Shown: positions 46,881 through 59,841 of the stretch, piece by piece
How the letters are laid out: every line of letters starts with the position of its first letter
How positions within the stretch are numbered: the stretch's first letter is position 1
Source: Spirometra erinaceieuropaei
Taxonomy: Eukaryota; Platyhelminthes; Cestoda; Diphyllobothriidea; Diphyllobothriidae
NCBI GenBank assembly: GCA_902702965.1
Contig: CACRXP010000615.1
Span: 329,558-393,557 of the forward strand
DNA length: 64,000 bases
Reading direction: 5' to 3'
Made by a program: the position numbers and the translations under genes
The notes under the pieces: generated by a model
Seen by the model: only the letters and a program-made list of their open reading frames with translations
The model's database searches: none
Told to the model about the DNA's origin: nothing

Positions 46881-49800
46881 TTGTTCAAAGCGTACCTGCA
46901 GTTCAAACAATACTTTGTGAGCTGGAAAAATGCCCTCCAATTGGCGATCGGTTTTGAATGCATGGTCGGACGGTTGTAAATGATTGCAATTATTTACCCT
47001 CGAATACCACCGGCGGAGCGCGTGAGTTCGGTATGTGGACGTCGCCGAACGAGACCGGGTGTTGTCATTCATAAGTCGACCATAAGTCGCTTTTCCTGAA
47101 AGAATCCGATGACCCCAGTTGCCGCAAATTTGTGACAGTCACTGACATCTAAAATGCTGTAGAGAGTGTCACGTTCGACGCAAGTACTGCGCTTCCACAA
47201 CTAACAATTAGTCAGTCGTGGACGCGGTTACGTACAAGAGGTAGTAATTAAAGGATAAATCCGCAGCACATCACTCAAAAGGTAAAAATAGAATTAAGAC
47301 GCACCTGGACCTTCGTACACACGTTTGGAATGTATCCTGTCAAACTACAGTAAGATGAGGACGAAATTGAACCGACCCAGTAAATAAAAATTTCATCAAT
47401 TTTAAGTTTCATTCGTGATGAAATAAAAGTGAATCAATCATTCTTGCCTACAAAGTCGGTGTCAGTGAAATGACGACTTCTTACCTATTTGAAGTTACCC
47501 GCCACTGACATCCAAGGACCAAATGTTAGTTTTATTGGGGTGAGCGAGGACCCAGTAACTCCTTCCTATTATCGATTCCCCACTGATATGCGTGTACGAT
47601 GCGTCTCGGTTCAATATAAAATCTAACAATCTCGTTCCCGCCCCCGACCACACCATGTGGCGGAGATTACTGAGTGACGTAATTTTATTTCTCTACTGAC
47701 TGGCGATGTTCCGTGAAGTGCCATATCATCTAAAGAAAATCGCTTGTTAAGAGTGAACTTCGCAAGCAACTTTTGTGGTCCATATTCTCCGCACAAGATT
47801 TTATACTTCGGCGAATGAATTATGCTTGCCTTCATAGCACCCTCCTGAATGCATGCATTTTGGAATGCGTCATGGGCATCCACATTTTTGCTGAATTCTC
47901 CTTTTTGACGCAAACGCGTATGTCTTTTCCGGTCTTTACAGCAAACCTCCGGGTATTCATAAGATCACAGTGATTCTTCGAACATTCCCGTAATTCTTAA
48001 CGTATTAGGAAATGAGGGTGTTTTTACCAAAGAAGTTTAATGAGTGATATATTGCAATTTCTTTTAGGACACATTTATTCAAATTATCTGACATATCACA
48101 ATTTTTACTATCACGTGCTATTCCAAATTTTTTTGCACTTTCCTCTTAATGCAATATTGTATTTTGACCTCAGTAAGTGGATGGCAATAAGCCTTTAAAT
48201 CGACTTTTAAATTAATGTAAAACTCGTTATTTTTCTAACAACTAGTAATTGCCAATTGAAGCATACATATAATTGTGAGAGAGAGAGAGTGGCTTGACTA
48301 ATGCTGTTAGAAGTTTTGAATAGAGGAATCTGATTTTCCGAGCTCTCCCTCGGCATCCCGTTACTCACGCCATTTTCACGCCTGAAAAGAACAGACAAAA
48401 TTCGGGCGGACGAAAATTCAAAAGTATTTGTGCTGTATATCAAGGATTAATACCACAAACCAAACACCTGCGGGTTGGAAAAGAAGCCAACAGACTTCCA
48501 TGCTGATTGAATTATGCAAAGTCGTGCTAAGTCCAATAGCGCCTCAGTGACCGAACGTCGAAATTAAGAAAAAAGCAAATACCTTAAGTGGAATTTTGGG
48601 AAATGTCCGGATGATTAGCCTTTGAGCACTTGTGTTTCGCTGTAGTGGTTCGAACAGTCAGGCCTGGTTGTATTATCTTCAGCCGTTTTCCAGCTTGTTT
48701 GTGCTGCCTCGTGGTGAACATACTCATTGACAGATTTGAAATTCACTTTAGCTCACCGCCGGGAGCGACAGGTGCAAGACAGAGTCTTGTAGGAACCCAA
48801 GAAAACACCAAATTACTCGCAACTTTTTTGAACTGGAAACAATATTATTGAGCGTACAGAGCACCGGTTGCTCGAAAAGTTATTTTTGCATCTCGAAAAT
48901 GCGCATGATGATAATACACTTAAAATCAGACAGAGGAAATATCGCGTACCACGAGCGCAATAAACAGATTTGTATATACACGTTCTAAATTCACAGCTAG
49001 TCTATTTATGTGGTCGAGGGAAACTACAATAATCACTAACTGACGGCATGAGGTTTAGCACATCTAGGTTAAATGATAGAAAAGTTAAAAACAGAGCCGT
49101 ATATACATTTCATTCAGAAACTATGGCGGATGTGCTAACGCATTAAATGTTGGCTGAAATTCCGAAATGCGTTTTAGATCCAAAAAGGTCATCTAAGTAG
49201 GGTCATAATAGTAATATCCATGCAGAATATTCCCAAGATAATTCGGTTACTTCAGGACTTTATACATCAAAATATATTCTGTGTAACAGATGCATAAAAC
49301 ATTCATATTTTTACTTATGTGATAGAAAAGTACGTCTTTCTCAAATTTTGTTTCCGACGTCCACTTACACTTACATTCAGGGTTTCCGTGTACGGAAAAT
49401 CATGCATTTCTATGTGCTATTAGGAGGGAATTACATGTAGGTCATAAAATTTAGCAATGGAAATAAGTTATATTGTAAACTTTACAAGTATTATTAGTAA
49501 ATGCAGAACTGCGATCTTTTACCGATGAGTACTTCATAATCTTGAACAGCACAATTAGAGACTTTTTTATAACCGAATTATACCTTTTTTCAAATAACAA
49601 ATTTGAAAAAGTCATAATTTGCTGTTAATTAGTTACAAGATTGGATATTTTTGCATGTTTTCTATGATGTATTTGAATTTATAGGGTCATTCTAAATTAA
49701 CGAGAAAAATTAATGCTACTGAAGTAGTCATTTTTTACAGGGTGTAGTTTTTGCAGGCAGCCGAAAAGAAACTCCTTAAATGTGATTTCCTGGAGTCACT

Positions 49801-51177
49801 GGATTATTGTATGATTATGCAGCACGGTTGTTGCAACCCAAATAATCTGTTTGAGTTCCCATTTCAGAATTTCGGTCAACCATTCTTGAATTAGCAATTG
49901 TTTCAATTACATCTAAAATACCGCCCAAATATTATTTACCTTGTCCTCGACACATCGAATGAGCATTCATTCACTCCTCCAATGCTGCTGGCGAATGAAT
50001 TTCTCAGATGAAGTTGCAGAATCGATAATAAATCCAGAAAAATTACTCCACACTAGGGTGCTGACGCTTGGAGGATAACCTGTAAAACGCGCGTTCATTA
50101 ATAATGGAGGGCACGACGGAATAAGGATATTGTTTAATTGGAGGACAGTGTAAGAAAGCATTTTCTTTACAATTTATTTTTGAAAAACGAAATTGAATAC
50201 ACGTAGACATCAAGAACTAACATGGAATTGTCCTGCATGAAGTACATATGACTCTATATAGTCTTAGCTTTCCATTCAACTGCCATGGGAGTCCTGACAT
50301 ATACAACATATTGCCGATTCAAGAGAAGCTCAAGTTGACAAGAAATAGATGGGACGGCAGAAATAAAAGCTTTACTCGCCAGATGTTTCGGATTAACGCC
50401 CGACAGCATTAACAGGATAAGTAGCAGATACATGTCTCCTACTGTTGCTTTTAAATTCCCTTGGAAAGAGCCTACACACTTGGAGTAGATCATCATACAC
50501 TAGGGTCTGCAGGCGCAGACCGAAATTTGGTGTATGAATAGTTGGGCCGAAATCTACCCGCCATAGCAGTGTGACCGCGTGATATTTCAATAATTGCCGA
50601 CAAGCAGCTAGTAGTTTATTTTAGCTGGAGTGCCAGTATCCCGAAACATGCAACATATGTTGGACTTGGATTCCGAGCTAATGAATATCACTTTAGCTCT
50701 CCACCTACAACAGAGCAGACAAATATGCGATGTCTGCTGGGTTGAAGTAAGCAGCAAGGAACATTGTCAACCCATCGCTTCAAATTGCCAATTCCGCAAT
50801 TGCATTTTTTTATCTAGAGAAACAATGCCTGCCTCATAAACTGAAAATATTTTAAGAATATCACAATTGACATATCCACGATCAGAAGACGCGAAAATGA
50901 TTGTTTGGAGGCCCCACAATTTATCGTCGAATACTAAGACATTCCTTTCAGCAAAAGCACTCCTTACAAAATGGACAATTTAAAATACTGATAATCTGAT
51001 CAACTGAGGTAATGATACATACTCGTGGGGTAACATGCTTTTGCTAAGAAGTCTGTCTATATTCGGATTAACGAGATCTCTCGTGCACACTCGAGTTACG
51101 CCACGGCACATTCGTCTGGATGTAACATAACCATATGTCTTCGGTCTCGATAAATTCCCGTCAGGTCAGTACATTTA
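46881..51177. other. Intergenic DNA without supported gene
   Basis: No recognised gene. Several short frames (47623-47913, 48207-48443, 50254-50496) lack motifs. A short GA repeat (GAGAGAGAGAGAG) lies at about 48277-48290. Confidence 0.35.
51075..51165 (-). ncRNA. Hammerhead-like motif outside the endonuclease of Penelope remnant 2
   Basis: On the minus strand AATGTACTGAC is followed by CTGACGG, a variable stem II region, GAAG, then the hairpin ACATA-TGGT-TATGT and TACATCC, which can pair with ATGTA upstream. The order matches the motif at the equivalent place of remnant 1, but two core positions deviate (A to G in CTGACGG, and GAAG for GAAA). At best it is a decayed ribozyme. Confidence 0.35.
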
Positions 51178-51265
51178 CATGGGAACGAGGTATAAAAGAA
51201 ACACTCGTGGGCGACAAGAAAAATCCATTACATATCGTCTTTCCCTACGAGCGGAGGGTGTGAAT

Positions 51266-51288
51266 ATGGGGGGGGGGTTGGGGGGGAG
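51266..51288 (+). repeat. G-rich tract within the Penelope inverted end
   Basis: Nine and seven consecutive G bases separated by TT. The corresponding position in the inverted partner is GGGTTGGGTGGAGAGGGGG, so the tract expanded in one arm only. Confidence 0.8.
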
Positions 51289-51411
51289 TCAGTAAGTGGC
51301 AGTGAGCGTTTGGTAGAGCCGTGCATCAGGGGGAAGAGAAGAGAACGGGGGAACGGGAGCGCGGAGACATGCATGCAGTTAATGGACCTTCATCCACGGT
51401 AGACGCAGAGG

Positions 51412-51603
51412 TTATAAAAGGTTCTTCTGCTTGCACAGGACCGGTCTTCGTAGTCTGATGGCAAAAGCTTCTGCCTTTGCTATTAGCCGATGACCCACTT
51501 GCTCAGGGTGATAAGATGGTATCTTATAAATCAAACGGAAGGCTTTGTCGGTGTCCACACGATGCCCAGAATCAACCATGTGTGCGAGGATGGAGCTGTG
51601 CAT
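51412..51603 (-). pseudogene. GIY-YIG endonuclease C-terminus of Penelope remnant 2
   Basis: This open piece reads MHSSILAHMVDSGHRVDTDK, then AFRLIYKIPSYHPEQVG and RLIAKAEAFAIRLRRPV, ending KQKNLL. It aligns with remnant 1 (AILAHAVDSRHRVD, VIYKVPSSYPK, LLATADAVAIGLRKP, AQKNLI). An inverted copy of the same part is readable on the plus strand at 52500-52695. Confidence 0.7.
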
Positions 51604-52886
51604 GCTGTTAAGTCCACCTTTTCTCAGTCATGCAAACGGATGTTTTCGTATTCTAACTGCTAGGCGCCGACTCCTATGACTACTTTAACTTGACTTACAG
51701 GAGTAAGTAAAGACGTAAATGCACATGACGGTGGTCTGAATTGGTAGCCCATCCTTATCTTCCCCGCGTAAGAGGGGGGTTGGTGGAGAACACTATCTGA
51801 GCTTGTACTGCTGGAAAGGTTTGTGAAACAGCTTGGTCAGAGGGCCTTCACAGGAGTCCACTAGCCGTGTCCCCTTTCGAGGCGACTGTGAGAAACAGAA
51901 TTACGTTTTCCGCTGTAGGTGCGATGGGTTTTGTCTCTCGATTGGTAAGATTCCTAACAATAAATCTTTCAGGACGCTCGATACCGCGAAACAGTCCAAT
52001 GCTATGTGCCTAACGGATTTTTCCTGCCATTTGCGCCAAATAACGGGCGATCTTACGTTTCTATTAAAGGGTTATGGAACCGCAGAAGTTCGATTGTTGT
52101 CCAGGCCAGGTTTCTGTTCTATTAACACTTCTTCGAATGCTGCCGTCAGATATTCTGTTTAGAAGGACGTCGGAGAAATGCAGAGAGCCAACTGTTTCTA
52201 CCTTTCAACGAAGACGTGATCGACGAATGTGTTTAATTTGCAGCATCCAAAAGGGGTTGTGTTGGTTTTTCTATAAACATTCGCGAAGAGGTCGTCAACC
52301 TTATGACCGTAGTGCCGTAGCCCATTAATTTAATCGTCTAAATAGAATGTCTCCAATTTGCCCGCGAAGATGTCGGCTAGGAGAGGGCGCAAAGGCGATC
52401 CCAAAGCAATTCTGTCTATTTGTAAATATATGTTTGATTGTCAAAAAGTAACTGCACATTTAGTGAGGCGTTTAGCAGTATTTCCTGTAGTGTGTTCATC
52501 CGAATACGTATTTCAGAGCATCCTGTGGACCCAAACATGGCCTTCCGAGTGATGTACAGGGTTCCACCTAACTATCGTAAGAGACTGGGGCAGCGCTTAA
52601 TAGCAACGGCAGAAGCGACTGACAACAGTCTACGGAGTCCAATCCTGCGCGCGCTGATAAAACTTTTACACGCTCTGCGTCTACAATGGCCGTAAGTCGA
52701 TAAACAGCGCGCATGTCTCCGCGACCTCGTCCTCACCCCTACCATGTGACAGGGCTCTGCTCAAGCCTCACTTCCACTTACTGTCCCCCTCTCCACCCAA
52801 CCCGCAACCCGCTTGTATGAAAATACAAATCGTACTTGATCTCGCTTATCTCTCACACATTTTGCTGTGTACCTCGTTCCCAGACG

Positions 52887-53564
52887 AGAATTTGTCGTAA
52901 GTGCGCGTACGTTCGTCATGTGGTCTCCGCGGCTGGTAAATGGAAAAGTCCGCAACTACATAACCATTCACTCACGTACGCATATTGCTTCTTCAGGGAA
53001 TGCAGAACACTGGAGTCGTGATTTAGGTTTACTTTCTAATGGTGACGAACCATTCCAAGCATGATGCACGTAAATTAACCTAACATTATTTGGCAAACTT
53101 TTGTTTTTGTGAAATACTATCATACCTTGATGTCCTCTTAAGTTGCTTCACACGCAATCAAACAGTCTCGATCAATTGTTGGGCTTCAGATTTCCAATAT
53201 GAATATTGTAAAAACGAAAATCTTAATACGAAGTTTCATAATCCAGTGGATATTCGGGGATTTGTGCGCCGAGAGTCGACCTCACTCACACTACCCTATC
53301 TCGTACATCAGTCAGCAGTCCGTGCCAGTCAGCCAAATAGATGAAGAGGGGGCGGGGGACAGGACTGAAAACAGCTCGCTTGCGCGTGTCACACACAGGA
53401 CCTGGCCCCTCATACACACATCAGGACTTCACAAGTAAGGGTCTCAGGTTTCACATGCAGCGGAGGAGCCGCTAAAAGTGAGGAGCGGAAGCGTTCATTG
53501 TTCATTTATGTGAGGACTTACGATGGTTGTGTTTAGTATACGAGGCGTTTATGCTTGGTGCATT
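52887..53564. other. Spacer between Penelope remnant 2 and the gap
   Basis: No supported gene. A GC-richer part at 53270-53440 may be repeat-derived. Confidence 0.3.
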
Positions 53565-53693
53565 NNNNNNNNNNNNNNNNNNNNNNNNNNNNNNNNNNNN
53601 NNNNNNNNNNNNNNNNNNNNNNNNNNNNNNNNNNNNNNNNNNNNNNNNNNNNNNNNNNNNNNNNNNNNNNNNNNNNNNNNNNNNNNNNNNNNN
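53565..53693. other. Assembly gap (129 N)
   Basis: All bases are N. Confidence 0.99.
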
Positions 53694-54300
53694 CGTCTGC
53701 GGAAATTTACGACAAATTTTCCTGAATGCGTATGGGATAGAGTAGGCCTTTGGGATGGCTGAGTGTGCGACGGCAATGCGAGGAATTGAGACGATCGCTT
53801 CTTAGGCACGTTAATGCGTCAGCCACTGTCTCTCAAGTCCCTGTGAAATGGTTTCGGAGTGTCCGATCAGGCCGATGCGGTGACAGTGCGAAAAGGACAG
53901 GTTGGGGAATTTAAGCCGATTGTCAGTGTGATAATATCTCTGATAGACGAGCTATAGAATAAAGCGTCGTTTAGACTGGGAGATGGAAGAGTTAGAAGAT
54001 AGGCAATGGATCCCGCTGTTATTATAACTGCGCATAAAATCGAAAAAGTCTTTGCGGTGGATGAATGTCTGTGGATGGTGAGGGGAATAAATGCGGAAGC
54101 GGCAGGTCTCTGTGGGATGGATTAACAAGTGACCGACGAAGCTGATGTGTGAAGTGGATGTGCGGTCGCAATGAGGACAGGTTTGGACCGAGTTTACGTC
54201 GCTGGATGTAGGGATATGATAGTGACGGCGTTGTTGGCTTAGGAGGCGTCAGGAGAAATCCGGTCTGTGGCGGACTTGGTGGAGGTGGTTGTGAATGCCT
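53694..54300 (-). pseudogene. Degenerate C2H2 zinc-finger-like repeat ORF
   Basis: On the minus strand near 54180 the reading is CPHCDRTSTSHISFVGHLLIH, a C-x2-C-x12-H-x3-4-H pattern, preceded by threonine- and proline-rich sequence. After a gap of stops, a second finger-like piece (FSHCHRIGLIGH) is visible near 53890. As I recall, C2H2 pieces with I-G-L-x-G-H are common inside repeated elements of tapeworm genomes. That, plus the stops, makes a dead repeat copy more likely than a gene. Confidence 0.45.
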
Positions 54301-56390
54301 ACCATAAATTTCGCATGCACAAACCCAGTTTTTTGCTTGTTAAAGCCCAGAGACCTGTGTTAAATATCAGTATTCAATAACGGATCAATGAGAAATTATT
54401 TGATTCTTAATCGGCAATAGTTGAAGTTCAATGGCATTGCAACAGTCATTAATAGGTTGCATTGTCTGAATAAAGAAAGTTCTATCTTCCTGCTTTACAT
54501 ATAACGATTGGCACGTAGTCAAACAAAAAGTAGCTAACACTTCTACGGCAAAACACGGTTCATGACGAAAGTAAAGCAAAGTGTAACCACGCTCCCCACC
54601 CAAAATCAAACACAACGGCAGCGGCAGTACAGGACAGCTGGATATAGGATATATTCTGGTTAAACGAGTAAACCCCTTTGAGGTCATCTCATTCATGAGA
54701 GCTGCGACATAATTCAGAGGCCGTACACACAACAGTTCAGTCACTGCAAAACGAATAACAAATGACTAATTTAGAACATTTCAAGGTATAATTTGTATAG
54801 TCAGTAAGAGATGTAAACTGGAAACATCATACGATTGCATAAAATACAATTAAACAGAATGTTAACAAATAATTAATGTGGACAGTCAAATTTGCAGAAG
54901 GCGTGAAGAAGCAGAGTCATTTAAAATGAGCATTTATGAGCTGTTGCATATAACACCGCAAAAAGATGACAATGGTAGAACAATAACCGAGTCAGTGTCG
55001 TTAACGTGTAAAAGGAATAAAGCTCGGATTTTAATTTTCGACATGTACGCGAACCATTGGTTTTAAATTTTATGTAAAAATCAAGTTATACAAAGAGGTG
55101 TATTAATCATTATCTAAAGGAGTGTATAGTTGAAATTGCGGTAACGTTCGAAAAGTGCGTTTAAACTAAGTAGAATATAAAAATGCGACTGACGGAATGC
55201 AGCAATTTTCCTAGAACATGGCTAACATCTCGAAAAGCGCGTACATAAACGTGAAAGTTGTAGTTTCAACATCGATAAAAGACGCGAACTTCTAATTAAA
55301 CATGAATGAGAGGGAAGATGACATTTCTCGGTTATGGCGGCCGTACGTCTACGCAGAATGTGCGTAGGGGATCATCTTACGCTCGCCCATAATCTATGCA
55401 TTCGATTCTGCCACAACATTCTTAATCATCAGTCTTGACAACCTTAATGGCATTGGTAGTGATGTAATAGTTATAAAATACGGTGGGACAGTTTTACCTG
55501 GAGACGGGAAGTCAAACTTGTACTTGCACTATGCTGATTTTACAAGACCAAGTTAACTTTCCCTACCGGTAAACAAGAAGCGTATCTTAACAGGCGCGAC
55601 GTGCATGCTAAGGAAATGCTTGTAACGGGAACTTATCTTTGCAGTCACCGCAGCGGAGACGATGTCTCCCACCCCCCGCACACCCTGCCGTGATAGGAGA
55701 CAGGCTCTGGCATTGGAATCCTCCCCCGCATTTACACAAACCTTACTTTTCGTCCATCTACTGCTTAACAACTTCGCACCCAATGTAAAGATGCTGTTTA
55801 GATAACGTGCCCAGTTTTCATAAGTTCACCAGACGTCTGTGTCATGGTGAGGGGTCGTTATACTGACATTTCTGCTAATCCAACTATTCACGGGGATTTC
55901 AGACTGAATACTGTAGTTCAAAAGTTGCTTGGTTTTATAGATGGCAGCTTTATCCTCATCGTCGTTTTGATGGTCATGGATACAGTGCTGGTCAGATGAG
56001 GATTGTTGCGCAGCGATTGCTATTGCCTGTCACGACACAAGTACTCTAGTTCCAGGTTGGAATAAGACGCTACACGACAACTGTATTCTGTTTGACGATG
56101 GTTCGTCCGAAGTGAGGGATTTCAAGAGCGAAAGTATTAAGGTCTTACCGCATGCCCGTCCTATCCAAGGCGCTTGATGTCCAGCTATCAGCACATATTA
56201 GGATCTTTATTCTAGGTCCGGATTTGTAAATGGCAGTCAACCTAGGATGGATGCCGGCTGACATCTCTTCTGTTTGATTGCTTCTGTCGATGTCCTGTTG
56301 CACTTTTTGGTCTGCATCGTCCACCAGCATCGCGGAAAGAAGAGTTAGAAGAAAATGAAGAGAGGAAATAAAAGTGGTTTATCGCATTTG
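54301..56390. other. Intergenic DNA with unassigned frames
   Basis: A 119-codon minus-strand frame (54744-54385) starting MTELLCVRPLNYVAALMNEM is open and cysteine-containing. It has no recognisable domain, paralogue or splice context, so it was not called as a gene. Confidence 0.3.
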
Positions 56391-56394
56391 TTGA

Positions 56395-57905
56395 CTCAAA
56401 GGCCTCCCATCTTGACCAACTGTCTCTCATAGGTCCCACCATGCTGTCACTACACTGCCTGATAAGCCCCATGCACATTTCTGGGCATTTTGCCTTGAAA
56501 TAACTTCCAAGAGGGCATCCATTTCGCGGTGTTAAGGGATTTTGTCAAACCCATGGAGGAGATGCGAATACTAATTACAATTTTTTGAAGTGTTCTGCAG
56601 TCGACAAACCAAGAAGAACTGTCGGTGGCTCCATGGCGTTTATGGAATCCACAATGCCTCGGACAACATATTGGTCAAAATTACAAATCGGACTTTAGGG
56701 GAGAACCCAGCAGGTTATTTTGTCCGTAACGCTGAACAGAGGGTTTTCTAAAGGTTGGCGCAGACTGTTCAGTTTCGTTTTGTATTTATACCTATGAACA
56801 GTAAGAGCGTTCCTGAATTCTTGCCGAACAATTCATATCGTAGTATCCGGAAAAAAACGCAGACAGCTTTGTCGTCGGGTTTGATGTCGTCGCATAGGCA
56901 GACCATCACCGAAGTTAATGCTGAGAATACGAACTTTCTACTAGACGTCTACTGCTTTTCTCCGACTATTTCCTGCTGGGAGGGCGGGCTATCAAGTTTA
57001 GTTCAAATCGCCACTTGAAGAGCATGTTCACGGGTTCCCTGAAGTACGCAAGTGACGTTCGACAGTTGCTGAACTGTTTGGCCCGGCGTTCCGGTCCGCA
57101 CGAGTTATCCGTGGCAGCGGAGAGTGCGAGAGCTGTTAGTTCCAGTGCGCATATGGTCCCACGGCAACCAACTGCTATAAATACTGCACTCCTCGTGCCA
57201 CCATTACCCTTATCTGTGACTGTCTCGGATGATGGGTCCGAGTGAGAATCCAAAACGTCAAGCCAATCAATTTCCCTGTTGGAGTGATCGCATCTTCGTC
57301 TTCAGAATAGTTCCTCCTGTTTTTTTAATCCGGAGACCTCCCATCTTGATCAACTCTCGCTGACAGGTCCCATCATGCTCTCACTTAACGGCCTGGTAAG
57401 CACCATGAACACTTCGCTTCATTTTGCCCTCCATATTGTTTTTTAGACGTCATTCCTGTTCACGTTGTTGACGGATCTTGTTGTCGGTGGTTTCACGACC
57501 TTACTGTAATCCACACGGACTCAGGAAACTTATTGGTCTAAGCGAGAATTCGGACTTTAGGGCAGAACTGGCTTTCTGGTGGTCCGCGCAGTGTCCAGTC
57601 CCACTCGCGTTTACGCACATGGACAGTGGGTGCGTTTCTGGATTCATGCCGAACTGTTCCTGCCGCAATAGCCTGAAAAAAATTCAGACAGTTTGTCGTC
57701 GGGTTTGATGCCGTTGCATAAGTCGACCATGGTTGAAAGCAAACTTTAGAATATAGATTTACCGCCGGACGTCTACTGCCCTTTACCGGCGTTGTACTGT
57801 TAAGAAAACAAGCTATCACATTTGTTTTCAATCGACCGTTTAGGATGGAGGTTTCCCTGAAGTACGCGAACGGAGTTCAAAATTCTCGGTCCGCACGAGT
57901 TATGC
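56395..57905. repeat. Direct duplication with a period of about 934 bp
   Basis: Two diverged copies follow each other: 56395-57110 and 57330-57905. Shared blocks are CCTCCCATCTTGA (56403 and 57337), AGGTCCCA(C/T)CATGCT, TTTGTCGTCGGGTTTGATG, GACGTCTACTGC, TTCCCTGAAGTACGC and GGTCCGCACGAGTTAT. No conserved open frame runs through both copies, so it looks like a duplicated non-coding repeat. Confidence 0.65.
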
Positions 57906-59600
57906 ATCAGTTGGTTTGTATCATTCGAATCAAGAAACACCTAAATTCATGTGGCTTAAGTGTCCTGACTGAGCCGACTAACGCGGATAATTTTTGCTTC
58001 TCACCGCGTCTTCTCAGATGAAGGGGAGGGGGGGGGGGCACACGAGGACTTTCAAAGTGCCTCACACTTCGCCTTCGCAGCACGCACTCGAAATCGTCCT
58101 TGCTGATAGCCGCGGCGCGATCGAACTGAGCGATAAGGGATGTACTGTGAACTAATGCGTGGTTGGCTATATCGTGTAAAAAGAATACCAACGTTTCGTC
58201 TGGGATAGGGTAGGCCAGCTTAGTTACTTAAGATACGTCATAACGGACACTCTGTTTCAAAGTTGGAGGTCGCACCTTAGTGGCATATCTCAGAAGAGTA
58301 AACTTCTGTGGTGCGCGAGGCTGTAGGTCTGTCCCGGAGGAGCGGTTGTTGACAGTTTAAAACTAGTTTAAATTTGGTGAAAAAGTTTGCGGTAAGCACG
58401 ACACATGAGTGGGGGTGCGCACTAAGTTGGATGGGCTAATAGAGGCGAGTTGCAAGAATTAGTCACGAAGAAGGAGATACGATCGCTGGGCAAGGAGTTT
58501 TATTAGCTTGACGCTTCGGATTCTCCCTCGAATCCATCCCAAGAGACAAAGTCAGGTAAGGGTGGTTGATCGCCCAGATGTTGCAGAATTATTGGCTCGT
58601 CGAGTGTGTTCTGGCTTGCTTTGCCTTAGAACACAAATGCTCTGCTTCCTTGATATCCCTGAACGGTTACTGTTGTCCAACGCGTACATCTGACCTATTT
58701 ATTTCTCTACGGATACCTGTCCACATTCCCTCTCTCATACACAATAATGAGACGGTGAAGTTTAGTTGAGAAATGGAGTTACCCAACCCACTGTTGCCGA
58801 CATTACAAATGTCTGGTTATTTGTTGCGAAGGGGGCGGTACAATAGGACGTTTTCCAAAGCTCAAATCCGGCAGCCAGAATTATGAGGTCAGCCTTTACT
58901 GACTGACATCGTACAGCATTTCGCGCGTGAGTGGAAACAGGGAGAGAGCGCACGAAAATATCTGCAAAACAAGCTAATTTCTGGAGGCAATGCACTCAGA
59001 TGACGCATGCATTAACCGGCTTCTCGATCTAGAGGTTGCATAAAAAAATCGTTAAGAACAAATTCAAACTGGTTCAACCAATACCGCGTAGATGACGAAT
59101 TGTAATTAACACGCATTGACGCAGACTTTAGCCTATCATAGAATCCTTTGTCAGACTCAGCTTAGAAGTTAATTGTTTTTGCATGCTCATAGTCTGAAGA
59201 CGAGCTGGGGAGCCAGTCGCGGAAATTTAAATAATAAACGTTTTTTGTTCCCAAAGAATCTTACCTATTTCAAATTAAGTCCATTGGGATGCCCGCTTTT
59301 CAAAACATATATCTTAATTGCATGACTTTTTTGATAGAATTTCAGAATCAGGAAACTTACCCTTCGAACTGCAAATTAAAAAGAGGACTGCCATTCACCT
59401 AATGACGGGTTCAGCCTTTTGGTTATCTTATGAAGCACGCCGATTTAAATGGCGTGCACATTACGCCATGTGAATAGATCACTTTCGCCCTAATGCTGAG
59501 TAAGAAGGACTAAATGCTTTCTCGAAATTACCTACTAAAACCTTGTTTAGATACTTCTGTCATGCGATTTGTTTCCTTCCTTAATTCACAATTATTTTTG
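57906..59600. other. Intergenic DNA upstream of the ARF gene
   Basis: Nothing recognised apart from a G-run at about 58027-58038. Confidence 0.35.
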
Positions 59601-59602
59601 AG

Positions 59603-59784
59603 TTGAGTCTTACAAGTGTAACTCGTTCATTGGGTGTTCTGTTCCGCCAGATTTCAGAGCCAATCGGATTCAAAACGCAGTTATATTTATACTGTGACAC
59701 CAAAAAAACCGAGGTCCAACTGTCGAGTAGAAACTGCAAACAGGAATTCCGAAAGACACGTCATCCATTTTCATTGGAAAATAC
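59603..59784 (+). other. Probable upstream (5' UTR) exon end of the ARF gene
   Basis: A strong GTAAGT donor at 59785 and a pyrimidine-rich TTACTTTTTAG acceptor ending at 59841 define a 57-nt intron just 3 nt before the ARF start codon. The exon start is unknown. Its open frame is not continued in the ARF coding frame as a known N-terminus, so it is best read as 5' untranslated. Confidence 0.5.
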
Positions 59785-59841
59785 GTAAGTATTGAGAAAT
59801 TCGGTGTTTTTTGTCTACTGACGGTCGACCTTACTTTTTAG

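Larger units (their letters stand above)
51178..52886 (-). mobile_element. Penelope-like retroelement remnant 2 with long inverted ends
   Basis: The minus strand between the ends carries an RT motif GSPLRPLLADIFAGKLE (about 52395-52345), then HKVDDLF in place of the YVDD box, then a GIY-YIG endonuclease end (51603-51412, HSSILAHMVDSGHRVD to KQKNLL). The outer parts are inverted repeats: about 51178-51690 and 52435-52886. They share GGGAACGAGGTA, ACAGTAAGTGG, GCGGAGACATGC and GTAGACGCAGAG blocks as well as the endonuclease C-terminus. As in remnant 1, the RT starts at the GSPL motif exactly where the inverted part is joined. The frame is broken by many stops. Confidence 0.72.

Noticed and set aside
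54385..54744. 119-codon minus-strand frame
   Set aside because: Open but without recognisable domain, signal peptide, splice signals or paralogue.
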